From assembly GCA_009924135.1 (NCBI GenBank), contig RFSE01000029.1, positions 1 through 45,071 of the forward strand: a DNA stretch of 45,071 nucleotides, given 5' to 3'. The notes beneath the pieces are model-generated. The model did no database searches, was not told where the DNA came from, and saw only the letters and a program-made list of their open reading frames with translations. Source of the stretch: Pseudomonadota bacterium (GTDB taxonomy: Bacteria > Verrucomicrobiota > Verrucomicrobiia > Limisphaerales > SXTU01). A program made the position numbers and the translations under genes. Below, one piece after another: positions 7,822 through 15,704 of this stretch (position 1 is the first letter of the stretch; every line of letters begins with the position of its first letter).

Positions 7822-7887
7822 GCTTTTTTGTCGGTCGGCTCAAGATTGGAAGGAGATGTTCGCGCCGGGTCGGAGACCGGCGCTCCG
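7792..7887. repeat. long-armed inverted repeat, CGGAGCGCCGGT family
   Basis: The 27-base arms at 7792-7818 and 7861-7887 are reverse complements with one mismatch, around a 42-base loop that contains a run of six T (7824-7829). The transcript of either strand would form a very stable hairpin. It lies 54 bp before the cytochrome start and just after the rhaB remnant. Confidence 0.88.
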
Positions 7888-7941
7888 AGCACTTGCCACA
7901 GCGCGCTTGCCGACTTGCCCAGGCTTTTCCACAGTGCGGGG

Positions 7942-9138
7942 GTGAAACGCTTCTGCCTGCTGTTCCTCGCAGCCTGCCTGCCGCTGGCCTCGCTCCGCGC
8001 GCAGTCCGACGACGCCCTGCCCATTCTCGTGCAGGTGCTCCAATCCGCCGATGACCCGCAGGTGCAGCTCGACATCCTCAAGGGCCTCTCCGACGGCCTC
8101 AAAGGCCGGCGCGGCGTGAAAGCCCCCGCCGGTTGGGACGCCGTCGCCACCAAGCTCGCCCAGAGCCCCAACCCGCAGGTAAGGGAACTCGTGCAGCAGC
8201 TCTCGCTCACCTTTGGCAGCGCCAGCGCCCTCGGCGACATGCGCAAGCAATTGCTCGACGCCAAGCTCCCCCCGGCCCAGCGGCTCGCGGCCCTGGAGGC
8301 GCTCGTCGGGGCAAAGGACGCCACGCTGGCCGAGACGCTGCGGCAGTTGCTGGCCGAACCAGCCCTGCGCGGCGCGGCGTTGCGCGGCCTGGCCTCCTAC
8401 GACGACCCCAAGACCCCGCCGGCCATTCTCGCCCTGCTGCCGACGTTGGATCCCGCCGGGAAACGCGACGCCTTCAGCACGCTGGCTTCGCGCGGTTCGT
8501 TTGCCAAAACCCTGGTGGGCGCGCTGGTGGACGGAAAGTTTGCGGCCAAGGAACTGCCCGCCGACATCGTACGGCAGCTCCGCAACTACCAGCAGCCCGA
8601 GATCAATGCGGCGCTGGACAAGCACTGGGGCTCGGCGCGCGAAAGCTCGGCGGACATCCAGAAGCAGACGGAGCGTTACAAGGCGATGCTCACCGCCGCG
8701 AACGCCCCGAAGCCGGACCTGGCAAAAGGCCGCGCGGTGTTCGCAAAAACCTGCGGCCAGTGTCACACGCTCTACGGTGTCGGTGGCAAGGTCGGTCCGG
8801 AACTCACCGGCTCGAACCGCGCCGACCTCGACTACCTCCTGCATAACATCCTCGATCCGAACGCGGAGATTCCCAACGACTACCGCACGTGGAACCTGGA
8901 CACGAAGGACGATCGCAGCATCGCCGGCGTCATGGCCCGTCAGGACGCCACCACCGTCACGCTCGTCACGCCCAACGAAACCGTCACCATCGCCCGCACC
9001 GACATCGCCCGCTTGAAGCAGAGCGAACTCTCCATGATGCCGGAAGGCCTGCTCCAGGCGCTTCCGGAAGAGGAAGTGCGCAACCTCATCGCCTACCTGC
9101 GCGGCAAGGAACAGGTGAAGCTGCCGGGGGAGAAATAG
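7942..9138 (+). CDS. exported monohaem c-type cytochrome with HEAT-like helical region
   Basis: Predicted periplasmic electron carrier of a PVC-type family. I place the start at the GTG 7942-7944 because it opens a clear signal peptide (VKRFCLLFLAACLPLASLRAQ). An ATG at 7819 would add residues encoded by the repeat element. The product is about 398 aa. Residues 25-240 are helical with HEAT-like pairs (ILVQVLQSADDPQVQLDILKGL). A single haem site TCGQCHTLYG lies near residue 273, within the 'GRAVFAKTCGQCH...GGKVGPELTGSNR' context typical of cytochromes following PVC sugar dehydrogenases. After it a small beta domain (TVTLVTPNETVTIARTDIA) and LLQALPEEEVRNLIAYLR close the protein. Partner dehydrogenase not present here. 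Confidence 0.83.
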   Translation: MKRFCLLFLAACLPLASLRAQSDDALPILVQVLQSADDPQVQLDILKGLSDGLKGRRGVKAPAGWDAVATKLAQSPNPQVRELVQQLSLTFGSASALGDMRKQLLDAKLPPAQRLAALEALVGAKDATLAETLRQLLAEPALRGAALRGLASYDDPKTPPAILALLPTLDPAGKRDAFSTLASRGSFAKTLVGALVDGKFAAKELPADIVRQLRNYQQPEINAALDKHWGSARESSADIQKQTERYKAMLTAANAPKPDLAKGRAVFAKTCGQCHTLYGVGGKVGPELTGSNRADLDYLLHNILDPNAEIPNDYRTWNLDTKDDRSIAGVMARQDATTVTLVTPNETVTIARTDIARLKQSELSMMPEGLLQALPEEEVRNLIAYLRGKEQVKLPGEK

Positions 9139-9141
9139 GCA

Positions 9142-9240
9142 ACGGCGCGCGGCATTTATGCCGCAGAAACGTACGCGGTCCCGTGAGCTTTGAGGCGCAC
9201 TATTCCATCCGGGCCTTCTGCGGCGTGAACACCGCGCTCC
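9142..9240. repeat. inverted repeat with GGCATTTATGCCGCAGAA arm (copy 1)
   Basis: A roughly 95-bp element begins 4 bp after the cytochrome stop. The left end GCGCGGCATTTATGCCGCAG pairs with CTTCTGCGGCGTGAACACCG near 9216. The centre has GAGGCGCACTATTCCA. The copy at 16958-17052 shares this order and is also just downstream of a plus-strand gene. It could act as a terminator or mRNA-stabilising hairpin. Confidence 0.8.
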
Positions 9241-9294
9241 GACGCATGCGCATCCAGGCTCGCGTCCTCAACTGCGAAAACCAGCCCGCTGCGG

Positions 9295-10428
9295 CTACCT
9301 GCCCGACTTTAGAAAATGCTCAAAAAACGCCACGAGCTGGGCGTTTGACTCCTCGTTGGGGGAATGCTCCTTGCGGTTCGTCATGGCGACGCGGTTCGGG
9401 AAACCGAGGAGGTCGTTCACGGCGATGGCATGGTTCAGCGGAATCCAGCGGCCGGGCGCGTCCTCGCTGCCGCCGCTGACGAGGAACGGGCGCGGGGCCA
9501 TCAGCGCGTGGACTTCGTGGAGGTCGCGACCGGTCTCGATCATGGCCTTGTAGGCACCGGTGCGCGGGTTCTCCTTCGTCACCAGGCCGGGCTTGCGCGC
9601 CGTCTGCGGGTCGCGGCCGAGGTACCAGGGTTCCCAGTAGTTCACATTGCTGCGCGGTTCGTCGAAGACGATGCCGGGATCGCTCCAAGCAGCGGCGGCG
9701 AATTTCTCATAGAAGCACGAGGCGAACATGGCCCACTTGCCGCCGTAGCTGTGGCCGGCCACGCCGATGCGTTTGGCGTCCACCTGCGGCAGGTTCGCCA
9801 GCGCGTGCCAGCAGTTCGCGCCGATGTAGCCGAGGAAGGAAAGCGGCTGCCAGACCGGCCGGCCGGGCTCGGGCTTGCGGGCGTCGCCACCGGGCGAGCC
9901 GATGCTCAAGGTCACAAACCCGCGCCGGGTCAGTTGCAGCGCGAAGTCCCGCTGCGGACTCTTGCCCAGGCCGATGCTCGTCTCCGGCTCGTAGAACGGC
10001 ACGAGCACGGCGGGAAACGGGCCTTTGCCTTCCGGGATCAGCAGCCACGCCTTGCCCGGAACACCGGGGGCCAGTTCCACGCGGACACGAAGCTGGTTGA
10101 AATTCTCGCGCTTGGCCTCGGAGAGGATTTCGAGCTTTGGCTTTTCCAGCACGGGTGGCCATTCGCCCATGAGGCCGTGCCATTGCGCGAGGATTTCAGC
10201 GCGGCGGCGGGACCAGTCGGCGGCGGACTTGACCCGGGAGCCGTCGTTGAACAGGAGCGGGGAGCGATAGGTACCGAGCTGGCCGGCGTATTCCTTGGGC
10301 GGGGTGAAGCAGGGGGCGATTATTTGCGCGGCAGCTTCCGCAGCTTGTATCCGGACCGCGCCGAGGACAGCGAGGAGGGTAATTAGCAGGTAGTAATTAG
10401 TGGGACGCTGTCGGGTCGAGGGCTTCAT
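9295..10428 (-). CDS. exported alpha/beta hydrolase (acetylxylan-esterase/dienelactone-hydrolase-like)
   Basis: A 377-aa secreted esterase-like protein. The N-terminal 30 residues form a signal peptide (NYYLLITLLAVLGAVRIQAA). The nucleophile elbow is GHSYGG with Ser at about 227. A candidate acid lies in SGGSEDAPGRW (about 330) and a candidate His in NRKEHSPNEES near the C-terminus. Before it, PAVLVPFYEPETSIG and RRGFVTLSIGSPGGDARKP are typical of PVC esterases that deacylate plant or algal polysaccharides; the substrate is inferred only. The gene starts 3 bp after the lspA stop, so it is probably the last gene of the metal/lspA operon. The DNA for the signal peptide (TAATTAGCAGGTAGTAATTA on the plus strand) looks repeat-derived. 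Confidence 0.8.
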   Translation of the reverse strand: MKPSTRQRPTNYYLLITLLAVLGAVRIQAAEAAAQIIAPCFTPPKEYAGQLGTYRSPLLFNDGSRVKSAADWSRRRAEILAQWHGLMGEWPPVLEKPKLEILSEAKRENFNQLRVRVELAPGVPGKAWLLIPEGKGPFPAVLVPFYEPETSIGLGKSPQRDFALQLTRRGFVTLSIGSPGGDARKPEPGRPVWQPLSFLGYIGANCWHALANLPQVDAKRIGVAGHSYGGKWAMFASCFYEKFAAAAWSDPGIVFDEPRSNVNYWEPWYLGRDPQTARKPGLVTKENPRTGAYKAMIETGRDLHEVHALMAPRPFLVSGGSEDAPGRWIPLNHAIAVNDLLGFPNRVAMTNRKEHSPNEESNAQLVAFFEHFLKSGR

Positions 10429-10431
10429 GCC

Positions 10432-10977
10432 TCACTTGGACGTTGGGACGGCGGAATCCTTGGCCGGAGTTTCGGGCGTGGCGGCCGAGGGGCTCTTGAG
10501 TTCCTCCATCTGCCACGAGAGGAGAAACATCAGGCCCACGCCGATGCAGATGCCGCTGTCGGCCACGTTGAACGCGGGGAAGCCCGCCTCGTTCCCGCTG
10601 CGCGTCTGCACATGAAAGTAGAGGAAGTCCACGACATGCTTATGGACCAGCCGGTCGATGACGTTGCCCACGATGCCGCCGAACATCAGGCCCAGCGCCC
10701 ATTGCCCCATGGGTTGCTCGATCCCAAAATGTTGCCGCGTGAGGAAGAGCGCGAGCAGCGCCACCATCGCAACGATCGTGAGCAGTTCGTTGTTGTTGTG
10801 GAACATGCTCCAGGCCGCGCCGGTGTTGCCCCAGTGGACAAATTTGAAAAAACCTTCGATCACCACCCGCTCCTGCGCATAGCCGAGGAAGTTCAGGACC
10901 GCCAGCTTGCTCAACTGGTCCAGCACCAGCGTCACCACGGCCACGAACGCCATGCGTCGGTTGGGAGTCAAGGTCAT
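10432..10977 (-). CDS. lspA: lipoprotein signal peptidase (signal peptidase II)
   Basis: Inner-membrane aspartic protease that removes the signal peptide from prolipoproteins after lipidation. From the ATG at 10975-10977 the protein is 181 aa, a normal length. Four membrane segments are visible. The two catalytic Asp motifs are GNVIDR (Asp108) and FNVADSGICIG (Asp140), and the family stretch HWGNTGAAWSMF (48-59) is intact. An extended hydrophilic C-terminal tail (about 25 residues, ending in TPAKDSAVPTSK) is unusual but harmless. The gene follows the metal permease by 23 bp and precedes the hydrolase by 3 bp on the same strand. The lipoprotein-type NamZ fusion at 39.9-42.3 kb would be one substrate. 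Confidence 0.95.
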   Translation of the reverse strand: MTLTPNRRMAFVAVVTLVLDQLSKLAVLNFLGYAQERVVIEGFFKFVHWGNTGAAWSMFHNNNELLTIVAMVALLALFLTRQHFGIEQPMGQWALGLMFGGIVGNVIDRLVHKHVVDFLYFHVQTRSGNEAGFPAFNVADSGICIGVGLMFLLSWQMEELKSPSAATPETPAKDSAVPTSK

Positions 10978-11000
10978 GTGGCCGGGGTTATAACTGTTTC

Positions 11001-11879
11001 CTAGCGCGAAGACAATGCCCGGCTGCGCAGCCACTGCACCCCGTGGCCCACGCCGCACACGATGCCCAGCAGGGCCACGTCGGTCGGGCCCACCGGCAGG
11101 TCCCATTGATACGCCAGGACAAAGCCCGCGACCGACACCACCCCGCCCAGCACGCTGGCCGCGACCACGAACTGCCGCATCGTTCCCGCAAACGGCCGCA
11201 CGGCCATCGGCGGCAGCAGGAGAAACCCGAACGTCACCAGCGGCCCCACCGCAATTACGGCCACCGAGATCGCCAGCCCGATCAACAGGTAGAGCAGCAG
11301 GTTCCAGCCGAACACGCGCTTGCGCAGGGTCAGCGCCAGCTCCCGGTCATAGGACACGAGGATGATTTCCTTGCGGAAGATCCATAGCACGAACACCACC
11401 GCCGCCAGCGTCCCGACGGTGAGTTTCAGGTCCGAGTTCGAGATGGCGATGATCTCGCCCTTGAAAAGGTTCAGCCAACCGCGCTCCGCCGTGGGACACT
11501 TTGCCAGCAGCAGCAGGCTCGCGGCAGCGGACAACACATACGCCGCCCCCACGCGCGCCTCGTTCCAGGCAACGTGCCGTTGCTCAAAGAAGGCCAGGGC
11601 CGTCACCGCGAGGATCGAAAACGTCAGCGCGCCAACGAAGGCCAGCGAATGCTCATCCAGTCCGCCGTGCTCCACATGAATGTGCCCGAGCGCATGCAGC
11701 GACAACGCCAGCGCCACGCCCGTCGAGGAAAGCTGCGGCAGCGCCACGCCCATGAACACCATCCGCCGCAGCACCAGAAACACGCCGATCACCGGACACG
11801 CCAGTCCGATGACAACGCTGGTGTAGAGTGCATCCCGCAGGAGGAACGTCGGCGAAAGGACTTCGGTGAAGACGTTCAT
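11001..11879 (-). CDS. metal ABC transporter permease (ZnuB/MntB-like, ABC-3 family)
   Basis: Inner-membrane permease moving a divalent metal (Zn, Mn or Ni; which cannot be told) into the cytosol. The ATG at 11877-11879 gives 292 aa with eight or so helices. ABC-3 marks are LACPVIGVFLVLRRMVFMGVALPQLSSTGVALA near the N-terminus and VGPLVTFGFLLLPPMAVRP (about 205-225), the latter the cytoplasmic loop that contacts the ATPase. It lies 241 bp downstream of its ATPase gene with an inverted repeat between, so expression might be tuned separately from the first genes of the operon. Confidence 0.9.
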   Translation of the reverse strand: MNVFTEVLSPTFLLRDALYTSVVIGLACPVIGVFLVLRRMVFMGVALPQLSSTGVALALSLHALGHIHVEHGGLDEHSLAFVGALTFSILAVTALAFFEQRHVAWNEARVGAAYVLSAAASLLLLAKCPTAERGWLNLFKGEIIAISNSDLKLTVGTLAAVVFVLWIFRKEIILVSYDRELALTLRKRVFGWNLLLYLLIGLAISVAVIAVGPLVTFGFLLLPPMAVRPFAGTMRQFVVAASVLGGVVSVAGFVLAYQWDLPVGPTDVALLGIVCGVGHGVQWLRSRALSSR

Positions 11880-11910
11880 GGCCTGGTGTAAACGAAGCAC
11901 CGAAAGCGGG

Positions 11911-12082
11911 TACCCTCGCCCCCACCGGGGGAGAGGGCCAGGGTGAGGGGGCGGGCCACCCAACGAAAGGAAGCAACCCACACTCGACAACTGCGCCCTT
12001 TGAAATCCAAGTCAGCCATCGGACCTCGCATGGCTTGCCCCCTCCCAGCCCTCTCCCCCAATGGGGGCGAGGGAGAAGAGGC
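11911..12082. repeat. inverted repeat, CCCTCGCCCCCA/GGGGGAGAGGG family
   Basis: The left arm (11911-11955: CCCTCGCCCCCACCGGGGGA then GAGGGCCAGGGTGAGGGGGC) and right arm (12034-12082: GCCCCCTCCCAGCCCTCTCC then CCCAATGGGGGCGAGGG) are reverse complements. The same family appears at 42358-42484. It lies between the ATPase and permease genes inside the operon, so it will be transcribed and could form a stem dividing the transcript. Confidence 0.85.
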
Positions 12083-12120
12083 CACAGGTATCCTCACGAC
12101 TGTTTGACGTAGGTTGCCTC

Positions 12121-12819
12121 TCATCGCCGGCCCTCCAGGTCCCCCACCGACTCGAACCGCACCTGCCCGTCCGCCACGCGCAGCACCTCGGTGGCATGAC
12201 GCCGGGCGAGCGGGAGATCGTGGTTCACCATCAGGATCGTCAGCGGTCGTTCGTGGTGCAGGCGCGAGAGCAATTCCATTACCGCCCGCGTGGCTTCAGG
12301 GTCGATGCCCGCCGTCGGTTCGTCCAGCAACAGCACCTCGGGCACCGTCGCCAACGCACGCGCAATCAGCACCCGCTGCTTTTGCCCGCCGGACAACACG
12401 GAAAACGGTTTCCGTTCCAAATCCGCCGCGCCTGTCTGCGCCAGGCACTCGCGCGTCAGCCGCCGCTCCGCATCCGTAAAAGTCCGACCGATGGCCAGCC
12501 GCCCGTAAGTCCCCATGAGCGCAACCTCGTAGGCCGAGAGCGGCCATACCGCGTCCAGGCTGTCGCGCTGGGGCACGTACCCGATCACCGGCAGCGTTCC
12601 ACCGGTACCGGTCAGTTCCACTCGTCCGGCCACGACTGGTAGAATCCCCGCCAGCGTCTTGAGCAATGTCGTCTTGCCCGACCCGTTCTCCCCCACCACC
12701 GCCGTGAACTCCCCGCGCCGCAAGGCCAGCGTGAGCCCGGCCAGCACGGCCTTGCCATCATAGCCCACGGAGGCCTCGGTCAAGCGCGCCCAGGGCGAAT
12801 CAGTAGGAGTATCAGTCAC
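12121..12819 (-). CDS. metal ABC transporter ATP-binding protein (ZnuC-like)
   Basis: Cytoplasmic ATPase of the metal importer, 232 aa, starting with GTG at 12817-12819 in a GTGA overlap with the stop of the binding-protein gene, which implies translational coupling. All ABC motifs are intact: Walker A GENGSGKTT (43-51), Q-loop YVPQRDSLDAVWPLSAYEV, signature LSGGQKQRVLIARAL, Walker B VLLLDEPTAGID, and switch His in MVNHDLPLARRH. The Q-loop text matches Zn/Mn importers of the cluster-9 type. Confidence 0.92.
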   Translation of the reverse strand: MTDTPTDSPWARLTEASVGYDGKAVLAGLTLALRRGEFTAVVGENGSGKTTLLKTLAGILPVVAGRVELTGTGGTLPVIGYVPQRDSLDAVWPLSAYEVALMGTYGRLAIGRTFTDAERRLTRECLAQTGAADLERKPFSVLSGGQKQRVLIARALATVPEVLLLDEPTAGIDPEATRAVMELLSRLHHERPLTILMVNHDLPLARRHATEVLRVADGQVRFESVGDLEGRR

Positions 12820-13724
12820 GGCTGCACGGCCTTTACCAGTGTACGCACGTTATAGTCAATGAGGTCGAGGTAGGTCTTCGCCTCGGGGACGCCGCCGACC
12901 ATGATGGCGAGCTTCACGACTTTGGCTCCGGCCTGGGCAGCGACCTGGTTGGGCGTCTTCTCGGCGAACTGCGGCTCGCGCACCACCAGCTTCACCCCGT
13001 CGGCTTTCATCTGGGCGACGAGTTCAACAATGTGACGCGGGGTCGGTTCGACGCCAGGGCGTAACTCAATGGTGCCGGCATAGACCAGGCCATAGCGCGT
13101 GGCGAAGTACGGCCAGTGGTTGTGATAGGAGACAAATTTCGCACCCTTCAACGGCGTGGCGAGCTGCTCCAGTTCCTTGATCTTCGCATCGAGCTTGCGC
13201 AGGTAGGCGTCGCGTCCGGCGTGGAACGCGTCGGCATGTTGGGGCCACTGGTGCGCCATGTGGTCGGCGATGTTGTTGACGATGAGACGGCCCTGCACCG
13301 GGTCGAGATTGTAGTGCGGGTTGCCCTGCGCGTGCTGGTCGCCCTCGGCCTTGCTGAGGTCCTTGGGCACGTCGAGGGGCGCGAGGCCTTTGCTGGTTTC
13401 CAGGTAACCGGGCTTGCCGGGCTGGACCCGCGGATTGTGGCTGGCTTCAAGCAACGCGGGGAGGAAGGCGTGTTCCATGTCCAGGCCCATGGCGATGACG
13501 AGGTCGGCGCGGTTGAGCTTGCTGGCGTGGCTGGGCTTTACGGGCACGGCGTGCGTGTCTTCCACGCCGGTGGCGAGGCTCTCGACCTCAACGAGTTTAC
13601 CCCCGATCTCACGGGCGAAATCCGCGAGGTCAGGAATGGTGGTGATGATGCGGATGGCGGCCGTGGCGTGGCTGAGGACGCTGAGCAGGAGGATGAGTAT
13701 GAGGGAGCGGAGGAAGGTTTTCAT
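12816..13724 (-). CDS. metal ABC transporter substrate-binding protein (ZnuA/TroA-like)
   Basis: Periplasmic receptor delivering a divalent metal to the permease. The ATG at 13722-13724 opens a signal peptide (MKTFLRSLILILLLSVLSHATA); the product is 302 aa. Cluster-9 motifs: TTIPDLADFAREIGG near the N-terminus, VKPSHASKLNRADLVIAMG, NPHYNLDP with its ligand-type His, KFVSYHNHWPYFATRYGL with a second His, and LVVREPQF near the C-terminus, where the last ligand usually falls. The His-rich loop of many ZnuA proteins is short here (GDQHAQGNPHYN). Metal specificity is open. The stop overlaps the ATPase start, and the outer-membrane protein gene ends 41 bp upstream. Confidence 0.9.
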   Translation of the reverse strand: MKTFLRSLILILLLSVLSHATAAIRIITTIPDLADFAREIGGKLVEVESLATGVEDTHAVPVKPSHASKLNRADLVIAMGLDMEHAFLPALLEASHNPRVQPGKPGYLETSKGLAPLDVPKDLSKAEGDQHAQGNPHYNLDPVQGRLIVNNIADHMAHQWPQHADAFHAGRDAYLRKLDAKIKELEQLATPLKGAKFVSYHNHWPYFATRYGLVYAGTIELRPGVEPTPRHIVELVAQMKADGVKLVVREPQFAEKTPNQVAAQAGAKVVKLAIMVGGVPEAKTYLDLIDYNVRTLVKAVQP

Positions 13725-13765
13725 GACGATATGGGAAGGAAGTTTGAAACGGGGCTGGGGCCTGA

Positions 13766-15187
13766 TCAGCGGTCGCGGAAGCCGTGCGAGTGGCTGCCGA
13801 TGACGTAGGTCCATTGGAGGTAAACCGCGTGGTCGTCGGCGCGACCGGAAGCGGGGCGCTCGGCGGTGTAACTGTATTGCAGGCGCAGCATGTGCGTCTC
13901 GGAGGGCTTCCAAGTGAGGTAGGGCGAGTAGCAGAACGTGTCGGTATTCGCAGCGGTGCCGGTGGCCACGCCGGGCAGGTTCTGCACCCAATCGAAGAGG
14001 AAGCCCGCCGTCCACTCGCGATTTAGCTTCGTGGCGAGGTAGCTGTAGAGGCCCAAGGAGTGGACGTGACCGCGCGACTCGTCGCCGCTGAACACCGCGC
14101 CACCGGGATTGGCGGGGTTGAGGGAACCATTCGGGTCAAAGGTGTAATCGCCCTGGTTGAAGAGCAGCTCGGTGCCCCACTCGACGCCCCGGTACGCCGC
14201 TGCATCAAGCGGCTGATAACGCAGGGTCAGGTCGAGGCCCGCGACCTTCCGCCGGCGTTCGGTGAGCGTACTGCCGTCGGCCTGCACGAGCGCGCCGCCG
14301 AGGTCGTCCGCGCGGTCGTTGATCAGGCCGGAGAGGCCGCCTTCGAGCGTGAGGTTCGGCGTCAGCTCCCAGAACGAGGAAAGGTGCGTCCAAAAGGTGA
14401 GCTCGTTGGCCGCGCGGAACGTGCCTGCGTTCGGCAGCGCGCCACCGAGTTGCGTGCCCACTCCGGCGGTGAAGTTGATGTAATGACTCGTCGGCAGCAG
14501 CCAGCTTGCTTCCAGGCCGTCCGACCGGGATTCGCCGCCGATGAATTGATCCAGCACCAGCGGGCGGTTCACGAAAGGCAGCTCGTGATCGTGGCGGAAG
14601 GTCAACCGTCCGAAGTCGGCGAAGAACCGGCCCGCGCGGACGGTCAGGTTGCCGGGCAGCGAAGTCGTTACCAGGGCCGCCTCCTCGATCCCGAGCGTGG
14701 CCTCGCCCTTGGAGTCTGCGCTGCCATTGAGGACGAGGTACCCCTTGGCGAACGGGTCCACCGCCGCCTGCAAGGTCAGTTCGCCGGAGCGCAGGTTGGC
14801 ATCGAAGCCGCCGGGGCGGTTGCCGCCGTTCTTGTCGCTGCCGGTGCTACGATAGCCAAAGACCGTCTCACCCACGAAACCGATGGCCGGGTTGAACTGG
14901 CTGGCGAAGGATTTCTTTGACGTCTCGGTGAGGGCGTCCACCCGCTGCTGGAGCGCCTCGATCTTCGGCTCGGTGGTGGCGGTCTTCGCCCCCGGCGTGG
15001 CAGGCGCGCCTTTGAGGACATCGATTTGTTTTCTGAGGGACTCGATCTGTTCTGACTGCTGTTTCTGGACACGGAGGAGTTCTTCCAACTGCTTCTTGAG
15101 TTCGATCGGATTGGCTTCCTGCGCCCCGAGCGAGATTGCGCTCAAGGCAAGGGCGGAAGACAGGCCCATTAGTTTCTGATATTTCAT
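13766..15187 (-). CDS. coiled-coil plus beta-barrel outer-membrane protein (putative metal-uptake porin)
   Basis: Predicted outer-membrane channel, 473 aa from the ATG at 15185-15187. A signal peptide (MKYQKLMGLSSALALSAISLGAQ) is followed by a coiled coil (residues 28-85: KKQLEELLRVQKQQSEQIES). After it comes about 390 residues of alternating polar/aromatic strands typical of a beta-barrel (for example TSHYINFTAGVGTQLGG, TWKPSETHMLRLQYSYT). No TonB box or plug domain is seen, so it is a porin rather than a receptor. The C-terminus carries GSHSHGF rather than the usual final Phe. Its place directly upstream of the metal-binding protein, and behind the operator-like dyad, suggests it brings the metal across the outer membrane; this is inference. 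Confidence 0.8.
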   Translation of the reverse strand: MKYQKLMGLSSALALSAISLGAQEANPIELKKQLEELLRVQKQQSEQIESLRKQIDVLKGAPATPGAKTATTEPKIEALQQRVDALTETSKKSFASQFNPAIGFVGETVFGYRSTGSDKNGGNRPGGFDANLRSGELTLQAAVDPFAKGYLVLNGSADSKGEATLGIEEAALVTTSLPGNLTVRAGRFFADFGRLTFRHDHELPFVNRPLVLDQFIGGESRSDGLEASWLLPTSHYINFTAGVGTQLGGALPNAGTFRAANELTFWTHLSSFWELTPNLTLEGGLSGLINDRADDLGGALVQADGSTLTERRRKVAGLDLTLRYQPLDAAAYRGVEWGTELLFNQGDYTFDPNGSLNPANPGGAVFSGDESRGHVHSLGLYSYLATKLNREWTAGFLFDWVQNLPGVATGTAANTDTFCYSPYLTWKPSETHMLRLQYSYTAERPASGRADDHAVYLQWTYVIGSHSHGFRDR

Positions 15188-15269
15188 ATGCTGCTTCAAG
15201 GGAGCCGCGCCACACGGCACGGCGGGTTCACTACACCAAACGGACTGACCAAACTGCGCGAGGATGTGG

Positions 15270-15590
15270 TCAGGCCGTCGGTGGAGCGCGCCCGGCGGGA
15301 AGCAGATAAGGGACGGGAGGAAGGAAGACCGTGACAGGCGTGGCCGCCACCGGCTGGATCACCCACGCAATCAGCGGAGCGCCGGACACCGGCCCGGTAG
15401 TGAGGCACTTGCCGTCCGAGAACTGTTTGATGACACAGTCGTGGTCAGCGGCATCGTGATGCTCATGCAGACAGGCGTGCGTCTGCGGACTGACCGCGGC
15501 AAAACCCATCAGGACGACGGCGCACAGGACGAGCACCGCGACCAGGAAGCGCGAAAGCGAGAAACGCGGTTGATGGCGATTCTGTTGCAA
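15270..15590 (-). CDS. small exported His/Cys-rich protein (DUF2946-like)
   Basis: An ORF of up to 106 codons whose C-terminal 85 residues look like a real protein. It has a hydrophobic export segment (FLVAVLVLCAVVLMGFAAVS), then a metal-binding-like stretch THACLHEHHDAADHDCVIKQF with four His and two Cys, and a hydrophobic Pro-rich tail. This is the layout of DUF2946-type proteins found with metal transport genes. The start is uncertain: TTG at 15588-15590 fits a charged N-terminus but overlaps the operator-like dyad, and GTG at 15534-15536 lies too near the hydrophobic core. It is the first gene ahead of the porin (82 bp gap). Its role may be periplasmic metal handling; that is inference. 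Confidence 0.55.
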   Translation of the reverse strand: MQQNRHQPRFSLSRFLVAVLVLCAVVLMGFAAVSPQTHACLHEHHDAADHDCVIKQFSDGKCLTTGPVSGAPLIAWVIQPVAATPVTVFLPPVPYLLPAGRAPPTA

Positions 15591-15601
15591 ACCAATTGCA
15601 A
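15585..15601. promoter_or_regulatory. TTGCAA-N5-TTGCAA dyad, candidate Fur-family operator
   Basis: The 17-base stretch is TTGCAA, five bases (ACCAA), TTGCAA: a perfect six-base inverted repeat. As I recall, the same spacing and halves are described for the actinobacterial nickel regulator Nur, and Fur-family regulators in general bind dyads of this size. It lies in the divergent gap between the metal-uptake operon (minus) and the DEAD-box helicase (plus). A further half-like ATTGCAA occurs about 30 bp to the right. No regulator gene is in the window. Confidence 0.5.
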
Positions 15602-15704
15602 TTAAGCACCGGTCCGACTTTACCGCAAGTCCTAATTGCAAGCGCATCAGGGTCCGGTGAATGCCCGCTTCCCTTCTCGCCCGCACTCCGGCATTATGCT
15701 GCGC

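Noticed and set aside
9295..15590. interpretation of the alpha/beta hydrolase as part of the metal system
   Set aside because: It shares the transcript by spacing only; nothing in its sequence relates to metals, so it was kept as a separate polysaccharide-type esterase.
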